From: Thunnus maccoyii
Lineage: Eukaryota; Chordata; Actinopteri; Scombriformes; Scombridae
Length of the DNA stretch: 64,000 nt
Assembly (NCBI RefSeq): GCF_910596095.1
Contig: NC_056535.1
Location: 9,031,501-9,095,500 of the forward strand
Reading direction: 5' to 3'
The position numbers and the translations under genes are program-made. This document shows positions 11,101-23,565 of the stretch, one piece after another (the stretch's first letter is position 1; each line of letters opens with the position of its first letter). The notes below the pieces were generated by a model, which was not told the DNA's origin, searched no databases, and was given only the letters and a program-made list of their open reading frames with translations.

Positions 11101-14100
11101 GTGTGACTTTTAGAAGGGAAACCAAAGTCAGACACTGTGTGGTGTAAAAATATTCAGCATAGTGGGAGACACTCAGTGATTCAAAGCTTGAAAACCAACT
11201 AAAACAGTTTGTGTGTATTTAAACAAGCATAAACATCATGTTCATGGCTGTCTGCATCTAACTGATTCTGAACTCCAGTGATTGTCCAACATTTAGCCTA
11301 ATTGTGCTGACCTCTGACCTCCGACACACTTAATGCTAGTTGGATTTGTTCAGCTTGTTTACTCTTTTATATATATATAATTTTATTTAAGTGCCAATTT
11401 ACAGTTCATGTGAATCCATTGTTGAGGTGGTTTGGGTGGTTATCTAAGCCAAGTCAGTATGCTTCATCTAAGTGAGCTGGAAGAATAAAAAGCAGTGAGT
11501 TGAATCTGTAACACATGTCTGTGTGTGTGTTTTGTGGTAGAAAGCCAGTCTGTGTGCTGGCATTCACGTTTGTTTATGTGGGTGGGCAATGGAAAGCCAA
11601 GAAAGAGTTATCAAGAATTGATGTCTATGTGATTATGTGAGTGAGTTGGTGACACACAATCTTGAGCTTGTTAGTCGATGACATTACAAACAGATATAAA
11701 GAAGTCAGACAGGGGCACAAGACTGAGGGGACCTGTAGTAGGAGTTTGTTTTTGCGAGTGTGTTTGTGTGTGGGAGCTTAATTTGTTGTCCAATACTAAA
11801 CAGGAGTTTCAGCCATAAATAAGTCATCATCACTCAACTGAAACCTCCTCAAGCGAGCCACTCTTTAACATAGCCGACATTCCTCCTCATTAAGAATGAA
11901 TAAAGAATAAATGGGAACAGTTCCGCATAGTTACCCGTCACTTACACACATGTAAGAGTTTATGACCACACTTCTTCCATGTACAAACACCTGCAAATTC
12001 ACACACAAGCGCACAGACTCACACGTTATTGGTTTGGCAATCTGCCTGAGCACTCCACAAGAGGCCTTGATTTGTCATCCTGCTTCATCTGGCCTCTATC
12101 AATTTCTGACCTGACAACTTAATCTATGTCATTCATTCTCTCACATCAAAGAGGCACTGTGCAATCTTAAACAAACACATGCACACGTTAACAAACTATC
12201 TTTAAACTGTCACTCTGTGCTTATTAACTCATTTTCTGTGGCATGAGGATGATGGTAGTACACAGTGTTTTTTTTTTGTTGATAACCATGCTCAGACTGA
12301 TGATATATTCATGCAACAGACCAACTCAAACAACCCTAAAGCAATATCTCCTTTTCATTGGACTTGAACTCTTGGCCTTTGCTGTTGACCTGCCACCTTG
12401 ACCTTTCCAACCTCAAACTGTCAGACTGACAGTCTTAGGGGGGAAGTATGTGGGAAAGATTTATTTTATGATCTAAAAGAGTGAAACTGTACCGTGTACC
12501 TTATATAGGAAACACCATGAGTCTTTCTTAAAAAATTCAACAGGGCAATTAAATTTGACCTCAGTGTTTAACCCCCTGGCATTTACTGTACTGGTTGCAC
12601 TCGTGGCCAGTGGATAACGTCACATGAGATCTTACAGTGTCACCATAGTTTCCATAATAAAAATAAAAACAAAAATGCCATAATAAACTGAAACATTTAA
12701 GATTAAACTGGAATAAACCTGACCTTTTCAAATCCACACACACTGATTGAATGGATGTGCTATTTAGAGAAACATATTAAGGCCTGATCATGCCTGCCTG
12801 TGAGGCCTACATCCGGTAAAGTCATGTAAGGAAGCAGCCTAATCCTCGTCTTCTCTGGAAGAACATATGAGCTGACATGTAGGATACAAATATCGAGAAA
12901 AGACATGAAGAGAGAAGGAGATGGAGAAGTGCAGAGTGACTCCATGTGCTGGACGCACGTATGTAAGAACAGCCCGGACAAACATTGAGGATTATAAGGG
13001 CGGGAGGTTGGGGAGGCGAGGGGGGGGGGTCTCTGTTCGTCTGACCCTGGCTCCCTAACCCCCGGCCCCCATTAAGCCCTGTAAATGAGAAAAAGAGGAG
13101 CAATTAGAGAGGCAGTCATGGGGCAGGTAGGAGATCCCTGTGACCTTTCCTGGCTGGTATTTGACCTCTCACAGCTGGGGGCCATGATGAAGATACATCC
13201 TGAACATTGAGAAAATGTATTCAGTGAAAGGTAGTGGACAAAAAAAAGGAAAAAAAAAAAGAAGACATTTTTCTCTCAGATAACACGTGTTGGGAACTGA
13301 AGTATGGATTCTGTTGTTATTCCTCTTTAAATGTTTATATGTGTTAAAACTTTATTGGTGGTGGGCTGGGCTGGCATTCCTATATCACTGAAAATTGCCC
13401 TTAATTACAGTTTAGTCAATTAAGAATGCAATGTGTTTTACATTTTGAAGCTAAAATGAGCCACCAAACATAGTTTACTTGCACTTGAATTGGCTGCTCT
13501 TAAGAATGTTTTATGGCTCACTTTTCCAGCCTGCTGCCAACTTTGACCTCAAACCTCAGTGACTTACATTTACTGAAGGCAAATAGCCTACAATTTCGAC
13601 AACATCTGTTATATTAAGACGGTTATAAATCAGTCACATACAACTTTCTCTACACAGGTCCTCCCTTACTGCAACTTGTGAGAAAACCTAATTTCTGTGG
13701 GACCCACAAGTCAGAACTGACTCCAAATCAGCCAGAAACAATGTGTGTATGCCACTAACAGTACCAGATAACAGCTAATCCCTCATAAATGGCATTACTC
13801 TAATCTCCCAGAAAGCTATTCTTAGCGTATACTGCACCACTGGAGTGAGACGACAGGAGAAACTGTGAGATGCATGAATATGTGGGGGACCCTGCAGAGT
13901 TTTATTATATAGAGGCCTGCCAGACACTGACTGGTGTTACGGGAGAAGAGGGAAAAAGAGATGAAAGGAAACACCAGCAAGAGGCCAACAAAGACGAATG
14001 TCCAGCAGATAGAGATGGAGTGATATATGACGTGAGAGAATGTGGAAAAGGGAATAAAAACTTTTGCAGCATGGTACATTTAATATCAATACAGATGGAC

Positions 14101-15080
14101 AAAATTCTGACTAAGTGACCACTGCTGGCTGGCTCTAAAACAACATCACATCATATTTTCTGTCAGCACACACACATCACCCTCATCACTGGCCCATATG
14201 CCTCTCTTTAAATTCTGTTTTTGCTCTCCACTCTGGGGAAAAGCAAACAGCGAGTCTGTAAACAATCTGTGTGACGTTAAAGACATTTATAGAAACCAAT
14301 CCAATTCTGTGCATCTACTCCAATTTTCTGAGCCCCCTGTATTTGCAGTTGAGCCATAAAACTGGAGAGACATGGTGTTTATTCTTCAAATTCAGAGAGT
14401 GTGTGTGCCAGGGAGGGAAAATACATCAAGCTCAGCATAGGTTTCCTGACATGTGTGTGATTAAAAGAACTTAAAAAGAAGGGCTGTCATGTATCAGACC
14501 ATGTGTTTATTGTCCAGTGGTATAATGAAGAATGGCAGAGTAATCTCTCCAGTCAGGCAGACAGATGGGAGAAAGGCCTTTTTCTTGTCCAAGTCATTTG
14601 CATGAAACTCCAAGCTGTCAGATTCTTTTGGTGCCACAATGCGCCATCAAGCTGCAAATAACTGCACTCAGGACTATTTTTGTCTCCCTTCTCAGATTTC
14701 TTCCTACTAGACTTCAAAGAGACCTGTAACTTGGAATTACTGCAGCTAAAAAAACAGGAGGACAGAAGCAGATAAACTAATTTCCTCGTTCTATTACGAG
14801 GCCCAGGTTAGTGGTTAGTGGAGGGATCTGGTTTAGTTGGTATGCGCTGCGCGGCTGGTTCACATTAACCGTGTTGACGAGCTAGTGCAAGTCACAAGTC
14901 TGTGCTCAACTGCGCACGATATTTCGCCGAATCCCAGTGGATGAAGGTCGGTCAGAGTGGGGGGAAAAACACACCGCCTCAATCCAGAGTAGTTTTGGTT
15001 TAGTGTTTCTCCTCTTCTCTCTCAGTCGTTGTTGCAGTACAGCGTCCTCAAAGTGTGTGTATGTGTGTGGGCGGGGGGGA
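8101..15080. other. Gene-poor intergenic region between dnah1 and ntn4
   Basis: About 7 kb with no ORF resembling a known protein. The short ORFs here lack splice-consistent partners. Contents are unique-looking AT-rich sequence with short poly-A, C-rich (around 9766-9785) and G-rich (13021-13029) runs. It probably includes ntn4 5' regulatory sequence; nothing specific can be supported. Confidence 0.5.
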
Positions 15081-15086
15081 CCGCGG

Positions 15087-15093
15087 ATAAATA
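15087..15093 (+). promoter_or_regulatory. TATA-like box upstream of ntn4
   Basis: ATAAATA sits in a GC-rich context just after a G-run and a CCGCGG, about 475 bp upstream of the ntn4 ATG. Spacing would allow a 5' untranslated region of about 450 nt. This is a motif only; no transcript evidence is available. Confidence 0.3.
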
Positions 15094-15565
15094 GAGCGCA
15101 CACTGCTCTGCTGTGCGTAAACGGCTAGAGCGCTGGACCTGACTGGGACACGGAGCTATCTGGTTGGCTGCGAATTAATGGAAATATTTACATGAATTAA
15201 TTAGCATAGAAACGGGCAATCTTCTTATAGCGCAAAATGGATGAAGACAAACATCTTCTATCAAATGGAAATTAGTAACATTTCGTTGTTGAGTCAAATG
15301 TGGAGCTTCGGGCTAAAAAGCATCCTTCTTTTGCTGCACCTGAGGCGCACAATCCACTTCTGTCACTAAGGATCCTATAAACATCAGCAGTAGTCCTGCA
15401 AGAAATCGGAAAAATACTCCTGGATTCATCCGGACGATTTGCGCATTGCGTAATTGGCAGAGAGATGCGCTTGTCCGTTAGACAGGCTACACATAATGTT
15501 GGGCCACATTTCTGCTGGAAGGCGTTTATCGCACCGCGCATGTTGTAAACACAAGAGAAACAAGG

Positions 15566-18500
15566 ATGAGAGCGTCTAGCATGCTTGGGAAAGGTGGACA
15601 TCAGATGCTTGTGGCGCTCAGTTGGCTATTTTTGTTTGTGACGCGGAGCGGAGCAGGTGAGTTGCGTCATCAGCTCTGAGTCAGTTGCGTCATTGTGGTT
15701 AAACTTGCATTCTCCCCTTTCACATCGTTTTAAGGATATGTTGTGAAGACTATTATAGTGACTGAACTGCTTTAAATTTCCATGACATTGATGAGATGAT
15801 AATATCTTACATGGTTCCTCAGTTGCAGAGGACATTTTATCTTCTGGTTTGTGTCTTAAAAGTAAAGATCATACCTGGTGCTGATAAATTTGATAGTGTG
15901 GCTGCCATTACTAGTAACCTGAGAGTCTTAATGCTGTCCAGTGGGGGAAAGGGGAGGATTCTGTGTCACATCAGAGCAAACAGCAGGGGCACAATGGTCA
16001 GGCAAATTAAATATTCATGGGGAAAAAAATGAAGAGGACCTTGGTTTTGTCCATGATGTCAGTGCTTGTTCTTTTTTTGAAGGCTTTTCTGTCACCAAAT
16101 ATAAAAGCACTGATCTAGAAAAAAGCCCTCATTTTCTTCAAATAATAATTTTCCCTCTTCTGTGAGTCTTATCATAAAACTTTCACTGACTCTCCATCAT
16201 CCTCTGTGTCAGATTCCAGATGTGTGGACCATGCCTGTAGTCCACCCATAGGGAACCTGGCTGTCGGCAGGACCCTCATCACCCTCTCAGGCTGCTGTGG
16301 GAACAGCTCCCTCCACCACATCACTTGCCCCCATCCTCCTGTGACACCCCACCTCTGCCCTGAGGACAGCCACCCACCTGCTCACATGGCCGATGACCCT
16401 TTCTTGCATCCAGATACCTGGTGGGCATCAGGTGCAGGTAGCGCCTTGGAGGAGCAGCAGGATGAGATCCGTTTGGACCTGGAAACACAGTTCTATCTGT
16501 CTCATGTGGTTTTGGTGTTCAGGTCACCCCGGCCTGCTGCCATGGTTGTTGAACGTTCAGCTGACTTTGGAAAGACCTGGGAAGCTCTCAAGGTCTTTGC
16601 ACACAACTGCAGCATGGAGTTTGGCTTGACTGATGATTTTAGTCAGCCGGGCTCTTTGTGTACATCCCGTTATACCAGTGCGACACCCTGCAGTGGTGGG
16701 GAGGTAGGAGAATACGCAAAAAAATATAACATATTATCATTTAGCTGATCTAAAGTATTTGATTTAGTGCTGATTAGTGCTTTGTTTCTTCTCAGGTAAT
16801 ATTACGGACACTAGACCCCAGCAGTGCTATCACAGTGGACCCCTATGGTCCAGAGGCCCTCGCCCGCCTGACCCTCACTAACCTCCGCATCAGACTGCTT
16901 AAAGCTCAGACCTGTCCTACACCTCTGAACTCCTCAAAAGAAGCAACAAACACCACAGTCTCAGCTCTGACCTCCACATCCACCACAGAAAGCTCAGCCT
17001 CAGCACCTTATGCTATTTATACTTTACTGGCCAGAGGGACATGTCTGTGCCATGGACATGCTGAACATTGTGTACAACACAACAGCAGCCAGGACACAAG
17101 ACAGGACAGTAACATGGTGAGTGTCTGTTCCTGTGTATGCAGGTGTGTGTCAAAGTGAAAGAACAGGCAGTGATAAAAAAATAAAGAGACTGTGAGAGGA
17201 AGTGCATCTGTCAGTTTTCACATCGGCCTGTGTTCTATTATGGTCTTGTAGAACACATGTGTCAGGATGTTAGGTCCAGATGTAAAATGTATTTACTGAA
17301 AATCGTTGGTTAAAGGTCTTTAAATTGCTTGATTTATTCCTTACACCACCTGCTTGGATCTATTTTATAGCTGTCTCTAGACAGCAGTTGTCTGTTATAT
17401 CTGCAAGTGTAGGTGAAGTTACTGAGCAGTGCCAGATGTGTCTTCCAGGTGTCTGGTAGGTGTCTGTGTACTCACCACACAGCAGGGGATCACTGTGAGA
17501 AGTGTGCCTCGCTTTACAATGATCGTCCCTGGAGGCCCGCCAATGGCAGCAGCGGGGATCCCAATCCTTGCCAGAGTAAGTGACGACCAACAGGATCACA
17601 TGACAGACGAGCCAGAGAAGAGATTTGATAGTGAAGAGCAGTGGTTCTCAAAGTTTTTCACGTCAAGGACCCCTTGTTTGATCCCTAGTTTGTAAACTGA
17701 CACAAACTAGACCACAGACCCCCATTTGATAAGATTTTTGCATTTAGATGTTTTATTACAGAAAGCGTATGAAACCCACGACCAAAATAGTCACACATTC
17801 TGTCATTGTGTTACTTACGGATGAAATTATAGTGAAAATAAATTATTCCCCTTTTTGCTGGGGACCCCCTGAAACCCCCCCAAGGACCCCTAGGGGTCCC
17901 CAGACCCCACTATGTGAACCACTGATGTAAAGGGAGCAACAGAGCAGATGTGTGGGTGTCTACTTTGATTTAAATAAAGTTTAAATAAAGCTCCTTATAG
18001 TGGAGCCCTAGGAAGAACTAAGTCAACTTGTGTTTAGGTTTCTAGATGAAAAATGCTTTCAAGTACTATTTCGTAATATTGAGCTTTCATGATGTTTCAT
18101 TTTCAATGTCAGCACAGGCTGAAATGTATTTTGTCTACAGTATATCCTCAAGTAGGCTATAGACTCATCCTGGTATCCTCACTTTGTCTCTCTCATCTCT
18201 TCCATTGCTATGACATCACACAACTCTGTGACATCAGAGTGCGAGTGCCACGGTCACGCAGATAGTTGTCACTTCTCCCAGCGGGCATGGCTTTCCTCCG
18301 GTGGCACCAGCGGTGGTGTTTGTGATGACTGCAGGCACAACACTGTGGGGCGCAGGTGCCAACGATGTCGCCATGGCTACCACCGTCACCCATCCTTGCC
18401 TCTCAGTTCCCCCCACGCCTGCACACGTAAGAGACAAAGCACAGGGTCGTCACTCATTCAGATGTGATGTTTTTCATCCAATCAGAAAAGCAAAATAAGG

Positions 18501-19928
18501 GACTTTTAATGATTGATTTGATCTAAAGGGAATTAATTCAAAATAACACAAGTTTGTGAATGAAATGAATGAGAACCATATGTTCTTATAGCTCCATCTG
18601 CCTGCATGTTTGTAATTTATAACTTGGCAGTAAAAGAAGAGCAAAACTAAAGGTTTCAACAGCATACAGAACTGTATCTGTGTCTCTGGTTCTCAGGCTG
18701 CTGGTGTGATCCACAGGGCTCTTTGCCTCCTCGTCCTGGAGAGGAGGGACCCTGGTGCCACCCTCGGAGCGGGCAGTGCAACTGTAAATCTGGTGTAGGG
18801 GGCACAACCTGCAGTCACTGCCTGCCTGGACACTGGGGCTTCGGAGTGGAGGGTTGCAAACCCTGTGTCTGCCCTCACAGCTGTGATCCAACCACTGGGC
18901 AGTGTGTGGACAGGTTAGCCTATGTATGCTTAGTCCATGGTCATTACGCAATACCTAGGAAGCTAAAATTTAATTTGATGGGGTTAATTGTTAACAACAA
19001 CAGCCTTGACTTGATGGTTTTCAATTGCACCTTTGCAGCTACTCAAATAATCAGGTGTTCAATGTGCCCATCGGTGGAAAAATCCCTGATCTGGATCACA
19101 TGTTCACAACTGAAGAAGACGTGCAGTGGTCAAAAGAGCTTGCAGTCTCTGCTCTGCATTATACAGGTGGGTGTTACAACTTTCTTTGAAGTAATGCTGT
19201 GTTGATGTTCATCTGCATGGCAAGGCTTAAAATCATTTCATACAGTGTAATTGAGACCAAAAATGTGACTACAAGTAGATCAGAGCATATCCCAATGTCT
19301 ATACACAGGAAAGTGCAGCTGTAAGGAGAAAAAGCTGAGAAGTATGTCTGACCTCTGTAAGACCAAACATGACTATGGTAAGCAGTTCTCACTATTATCA
19401 ATCTTTATTTTGACTGATGCTTTAAAAAATCATCTCAGGTTATGCTAACTGTGGATTGATCTGTCTGTGTGGCCCACAGTGATCAAGGCCAGCGTGCTGT
19501 CTGCTCATGACAAAGGCAGCCACGCAGAAGTGCAGGTCAAAGTGCACAAGGTCCTGCGATCAGGTCAGGTGGCACTGTACTTGGGGACAATCAGTATCTA
19601 TCCTCTGTCCTGGACCAGCCGTGGCTGCACCTGTCCAATCCTAAACCCCGGTAGGAATAGTAAATATTTGTACTTGCAGATGATGTTTAAGTTGACCGAT
19701 TAACGACACACTTTTGAAAATATCAAGCTCAAAACAACAGATTCCTTATTATATCAAATCAATTTACAATATCTTTCTTCTTCCCCCCCAGGTATGGAGT
19801 ACCTGCTAGCAGGCCCAGAAGAGGCTGGGACAGGTCGTTTGCTGGTCACCATGCAGAGCGTGGTGGTCCCCTGGACACCCCGACTGGGTCTACTTATATC
19901 AGAGGGCCTCAGAAATGGATGTCCATGA
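15566..19928 (+). CDS. ntn4: Netrin-4 (secreted laminin-related protein)
   Basis: Ten exons with matching phases: 15566-15656, 16213-16703, 16796-17116, 17449-17575, 18238-18426, 18697-18913, 19039-19166, 19309-19377, 19480-19650 and 19792-19928, giving 646 aa (human NTN4 is 628). Order: signal peptide (residues 1-30, hydrophobic core WLFLFV); laminin N-terminal domain (~33-230) with SPRPAAMVVERSADFGKTW as in netrin-4 and laminin beta chains; laminin-type EGF repeats from CLCHGHAEHC (~275) to ~475; a linker; and the C-terminal NTR domain (~525-646) with SAHDKGSHAEV and RGCTCPILNPG. Netrin-4 is a basement-membrane protein that binds laminin gamma chains and disrupts laminin networks. Netrin-4 fits better than netrin-1/2/3/5. 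Whether this is the only fish copy or a paralogue cannot be told here. Upstream of the LE repeats there is a Ser/Thr-rich stretch not in human. Confidence 0.92.
17639..17924. mobile_element. Small hAT-like element in ntn4 intron 4
   Basis: Starts CAGTGGTTCTCAAAG and ends TATGTGAACCACTG, near-perfect short terminal inverted repeats (CAGTGGTTCTCA and CAGTGGTTCACA). The flanking 8-mers GTGAAGAG and ATGTAAAG agree at 5 of 8 positions, compatible with an old 8-bp target duplication. The interior is rich in GACCCC runs and encodes nothing, so it is non-autonomous. It starts 64 bp after the exon 4 donor. Confidence 0.7.
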
Positions 19929-20125
19929 TCCATATGGTCCAAAAAGGCAGGGACACACTTTCAGGGGAGGATTTCACAAGGAAATGTATGAGTCAGTAAA
20001 CAATTCAGAAAAGGGACTGAAAATCACTGGACAACATGCTGTATCATCAAGAGGGAAACTATCAGAGAGATAAACTCATGACCGCTCTAAAAATTTTGCA
20101 CACAATGTGTGGGTGTATGACAAGA

Positions 20126-20131
20126 AATAAA
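20126..20131 (+). other. Polyadenylation signal, ntn4
   Basis: AATAAA about 200 bp after the ntn4 stop codon, the first canonical signal downstream. A short 3' UTR of about 220 nt is inferred. Confidence 0.6.
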
Positions 20132-21640
20132 GACTGAAATGAATGTTTGGCTGGTCACATTTAATCATCTACAAGTTGGTAAAATACCTGTATTGAAATT
20201 CCAATCCAAGTGCTTTTGTATTAGCAAAGAGCAAAATACAGAAGATGAAGTTGGTCATATATCATTAATATGTTCAGTACAAAGTCTGGACACACTTTCT
20301 CATAAGTGAATGGGAAAGTGTCCAAACTTTTGACTGGTACTGTATACCAGCAAAACCTTTAGCTCTTAATTATTTATAACTTTTCTTATAAATAATGATT
20401 AGTACATTTTATAAAGCTAAACCTTTATCATTTGGATACAGTAAAGTGCTATGAAACCCTAACCATAATAATATACAAGCAATATGCGATAAGTGAAGGC
20501 TGTGAATATGATAGTGTTGTTCTGTCTTGATACACACAGTCAAGTATCCATAACATGACATACACAGTATGTCTGCCTTGTTTCCTCAATTAGTAAATCT
20601 GGAAGTACAAGCTTACATAAAACTTTTCAGATTCACCATGTGCAAACAGAAAATCACTGACATAAGAGGGTGTTGTGCTTTGCCTTTAGAAGGACAAAAA
20701 GAAAATGGAAGTTTAAATTGTTCCACAATCATTTTAATCTGAACATGTTTGAGAATTATCATCAAGTCCTTTAAGGCCTGTATGACATTAAATGGTGACC
20801 GTAGCATCCAACTGGACACTCTAAACAGTGCTGAGACAAAGACAAGGACATTTATGCAGAGATAGTTAAACTGGACAAACCACTTTGGTCGAGGCCAGAT
20901 ACAGTGTCAAAAAAAATGAATTGCGTTGTTCATACGGCAGCAGATATAGACGGAAACCCTGTGAACACACGCTATTACAAGAATCTGTGTGAATATCAAA
21001 TGTAATGTCCAATGCACATAAACTGTAACAGTGCTAAATTAGCCTCGTTTCCTCACCAGTTACCTGTCTTTTGGTCCCTCAAGAGAAGGAAACCAAAGGG
21101 AACTGTTCAAGAATGAAAACTGTCTTGAGTCAAGGCAAATTCCTATGAAAAGCAGAATAACATTGCTCAAATCAAAAAAATCTAATGATTGCTGTTTTAA
21201 TTATCAATAATAACCGATAATTAAGTGATAAGAGTATATCCTGACCAGTCACATTAAAAACAACAACACACATCATAGGTCAATTCACAACTCTTCTGAT
21301 TGGAAACGTGACAGCACACAGCAAATTAATTTTCTATTGCATATAAAGTCTTTCAACTAACGTCCCTGCAGCAAATAACTTGGCCTGCCGTCATTAAATC
21401 ATATATTTCTTTGCAAATAAAGCAGCGTATACTTTAGTACATATGCTACGTTTCTCTGCATTCACAAAGTCTTTCTCTGATGGCCTGTAAATACTCCCCG
21501 TGAGTGTCACAGCTGTGTCAGTCAAAGCCTTCTCTGTTGGCTTAAACCCGAGAAGAGACAATGGGCCAGTGGAGAGTCATTTATGCTGGGCAGTGCTTGC
21601 AAACAGAGAACAAGAGCCTGTGGACGAAGACTGATTGACT
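20132..21640. other. Interval between the convergent ends of ntn4 and chchd4
   Basis: No coding sequence recognised. It should hold the chchd4 3' UTR on the minus strand, plus the palindromic element at 20275-20342. I could not single out the chchd4 poly(A) site. Confidence 0.5.
20275..20342. mobile_element. Palindromic Tc1-type mini-element
   Basis: Left arm 20275-20303 (CAGTAC...CTGGACACACTTTCTCAT) and right arm 20310-20342 (inverse of CAGTACCAGTCAAAAGTTTG...CCCAT) are inverted copies separated by about 6 nt. The left arm lacks about 6 nt after CAGTAC. This is two head-to-head Tc1-like terminal repeats with no interior. The same arm occurs alone at 5280-5315. Confidence 0.7.
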
Positions 21641-23410
21641 TTAGCTGGCAGACTGGTTGTCTGTAGGTGAGGTGTTATCAGATGAGACGGTTGAAGCGGC
21701 TGGATTAGAGTCAGTTTCTGGGGATAAGGCAGAGCCCTCAGTTGGGGTGGCAGAGTCTGCGCCAGCGTTGGACTCTGCCTGGGTGGAGCTTTCTTTATCT
21801 TCCTCCTGAGGATAGAGCTCAGGGTACCTCTGCATACACTCTTGCATGTTACGGAAGTTGTCGATGCACTCGGAGCCCTTCACCTCTTCTTTACTATAGT
21901 GGAAGCAGGAAAAGGCCTCCTTGAACTGAGAGCCACATGGGCCGCTGGCCATGCCGCCCAGGCACGGGCAGTTCCAGTTGATGTCTCCATTAGGCAGGAT
22001 CAGACCTAAAGAAACAGGAGGCCAGACAACTTATTACCTTCATAAGTTAAGGGGGCAGTTTTCAATTTTACACATGAAGATCAGTTAAGACATCATGAGG
22101 AGTACTGTGAGAACAGTTGTTGCCTGATGAAATAGGATACTGTGTTTACAAGTTACTGCAGATTCTTTTCTCAGTTGTTTTGTATATAAAATGTCAGAAA
22201 ACAACAAAAACTGCCCGTTCCAATATCTTAGAACTCGAAGTGATGCCTTCAAATGTTTTGTCTGATCAGCAGGCCAAAACCCCAAAAATATTCAGTTTAC
22301 TGTCATGTATGGCACCAAAAAGCATCAAAACCTCACATTTAAGAATCTGCAAAAAGCAAAGGCAATTTTCCTTAAAAATTAGTAAAATGATTATTCGATA
22401 ATCAGAATAGTTGCCAATTACTTAATCAAGTCCCCAAACTTCACAGAAACGCAATACTAAACTGCTGACAGCCTTAAAGGATGTCTGTCAGTCAGGTCCA
22501 GCAGTTCTCCATGGGCTAGATCAGTGGTTCCCAACCTTTGTGGCTTGTAACCCCTTAAAATAAAGCAAAGTTTACCCGGGACCCCATGTCACATGTTGCA
22601 TTGTCAACAGTTAAGTTACCCATCATTGTTTTGATTCATCAGTTAATCGTTTTTTCTACAAAATGTCAGAAAATAGTGAAAAATATCTGTTAAAGGTCCC
22701 CACAGTCCAAGGTTACATCTTCAGATGTCTATCCCAAACCCAAAGATATTCACTTTATCATCATGTTATTATCATTCAATTTATGTCTAAAATATGTTTT
22801 TTCTGTATCCTATCCTGTCCTATTATCTCGCGACCCCTTTGTTTAATCCAGCGACCACTTGTGGGGGTCCCGAACCCCAAGTTGGGAACCACTAGGCTCG
22901 GTGACTAGTTTACTAATAACCTTGCTCCTCATAAGGATCGTTGGGATCATCTGCAATCAGCTCCGCGTTGCTGGGTGTCTCATGGTCTTCTTTGGTCACG
23001 AAGATAATGCGATCTTTACCTTTAATCAGAAAAAAACACAGAAAAACAGGATCACTGTCAAACTTGAGGTAGGATGATTCTTCCATTTCTACAACAAACA
23101 CGTTATTACTGTGCTGTTTGGTTCACAGTGACCCCTGAGGAAGCACTTTGCCACCTGACAGCTCTCCCGATTAGTGACTTGCATGTCAAATGACTGCAGT
23201 AATCAGTATATTAAACTACTACTGTGGCTGAAACTAATATAAACCTACAGTCTTACTATTGCTGGAGGATTAGCTCACCTGTTAGCTCCCCGGCTGTAAG
23301 TTAACGCTGTTTCTACGAAGTTAGCCTAGCATGTGGCTCGCTCGATGACATTGTCAATTAAAATGAATGAAAATAAGATAAAAATTACCCTCTTGCCTGC
23401 AGTACGACAT
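21641..23410 (-). CDS. chchd4: CHCHD4 / MIA40, mitochondrial intermembrane-space import oxidoreductase
   Basis: Three exons, 23410-23389, 23019-22921 and 22005-21641, give 161 aa (human 142). MIA40 oxidises twin-CX9C and CX3C precursors as they enter the mitochondrial intermembrane space and hands electrons to GFER/ALR. All key features are present: the redox CPC motif at residues 53-55, and two CX9C motifs, C64-X9-C74 and C87-X9-C97, at the same positions as in human. The N-terminus [20 protein letters not shown] matches the orthologue, with no presequence, as expected for vertebrate MIA40. The tail after residue ~105 is acidic and Ser/Thr-rich, without conserved sequence, and about 20 aa longer than human. 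Start: a 22-nt coding exon with ATG at 23410-23408. It converges on ntn4. Confidence 0.97.
22140..22425. repeat. hAT-like repeat in chchd4 intron 2
   Basis: Contains AAAATGTCAGAAAACA, then blocks ATGCCTTCAAATGTTTTGTC and AATATTCAGTTTACTGTCAT, and ends with GATTATTCGATAATCAGAAT. These are the order and wording I know from a very common teleost non-autonomous element. Related sequence lies at 4570-4742 and 38142-38350, and part of it inside the element at 22522-22894. Ends are approximate and no terminal repeats could be pinned down. Confidence 0.55.
22522..22894. mobile_element. hAT-like element with target duplication, beside the chchd4 exon 2 donor
   Basis: Terminal repeats CAGTGGTTCCCAAC at the left and GTTGGGAACCACTA at the right are inverted copies with one end mismatch. 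Flanking 8-mers GGCTAGAT (22514-22521) and GGCTCGGT (22895-22902) agree at 6 of 8 positions. No coding capacity. The right duplication ends 18 nt from the donor of chchd4 exon 2 (intron starts at 22920). Confidence 0.75.
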
Positions 23411-23565
23411 GTCTGCCGGTGTTTGCGTCAGTCGAGCCTCGTCCTCTGTGGTGAAAGATGACCAGTCTGAGAGAAATTACTCAACAACTGCATAGATTTC
23501 ATTTGATAAAGCGACCCGGCGTCCGATAGCCCCGTCTGACCTGTCCACATGTGGGCGCACAGTGA

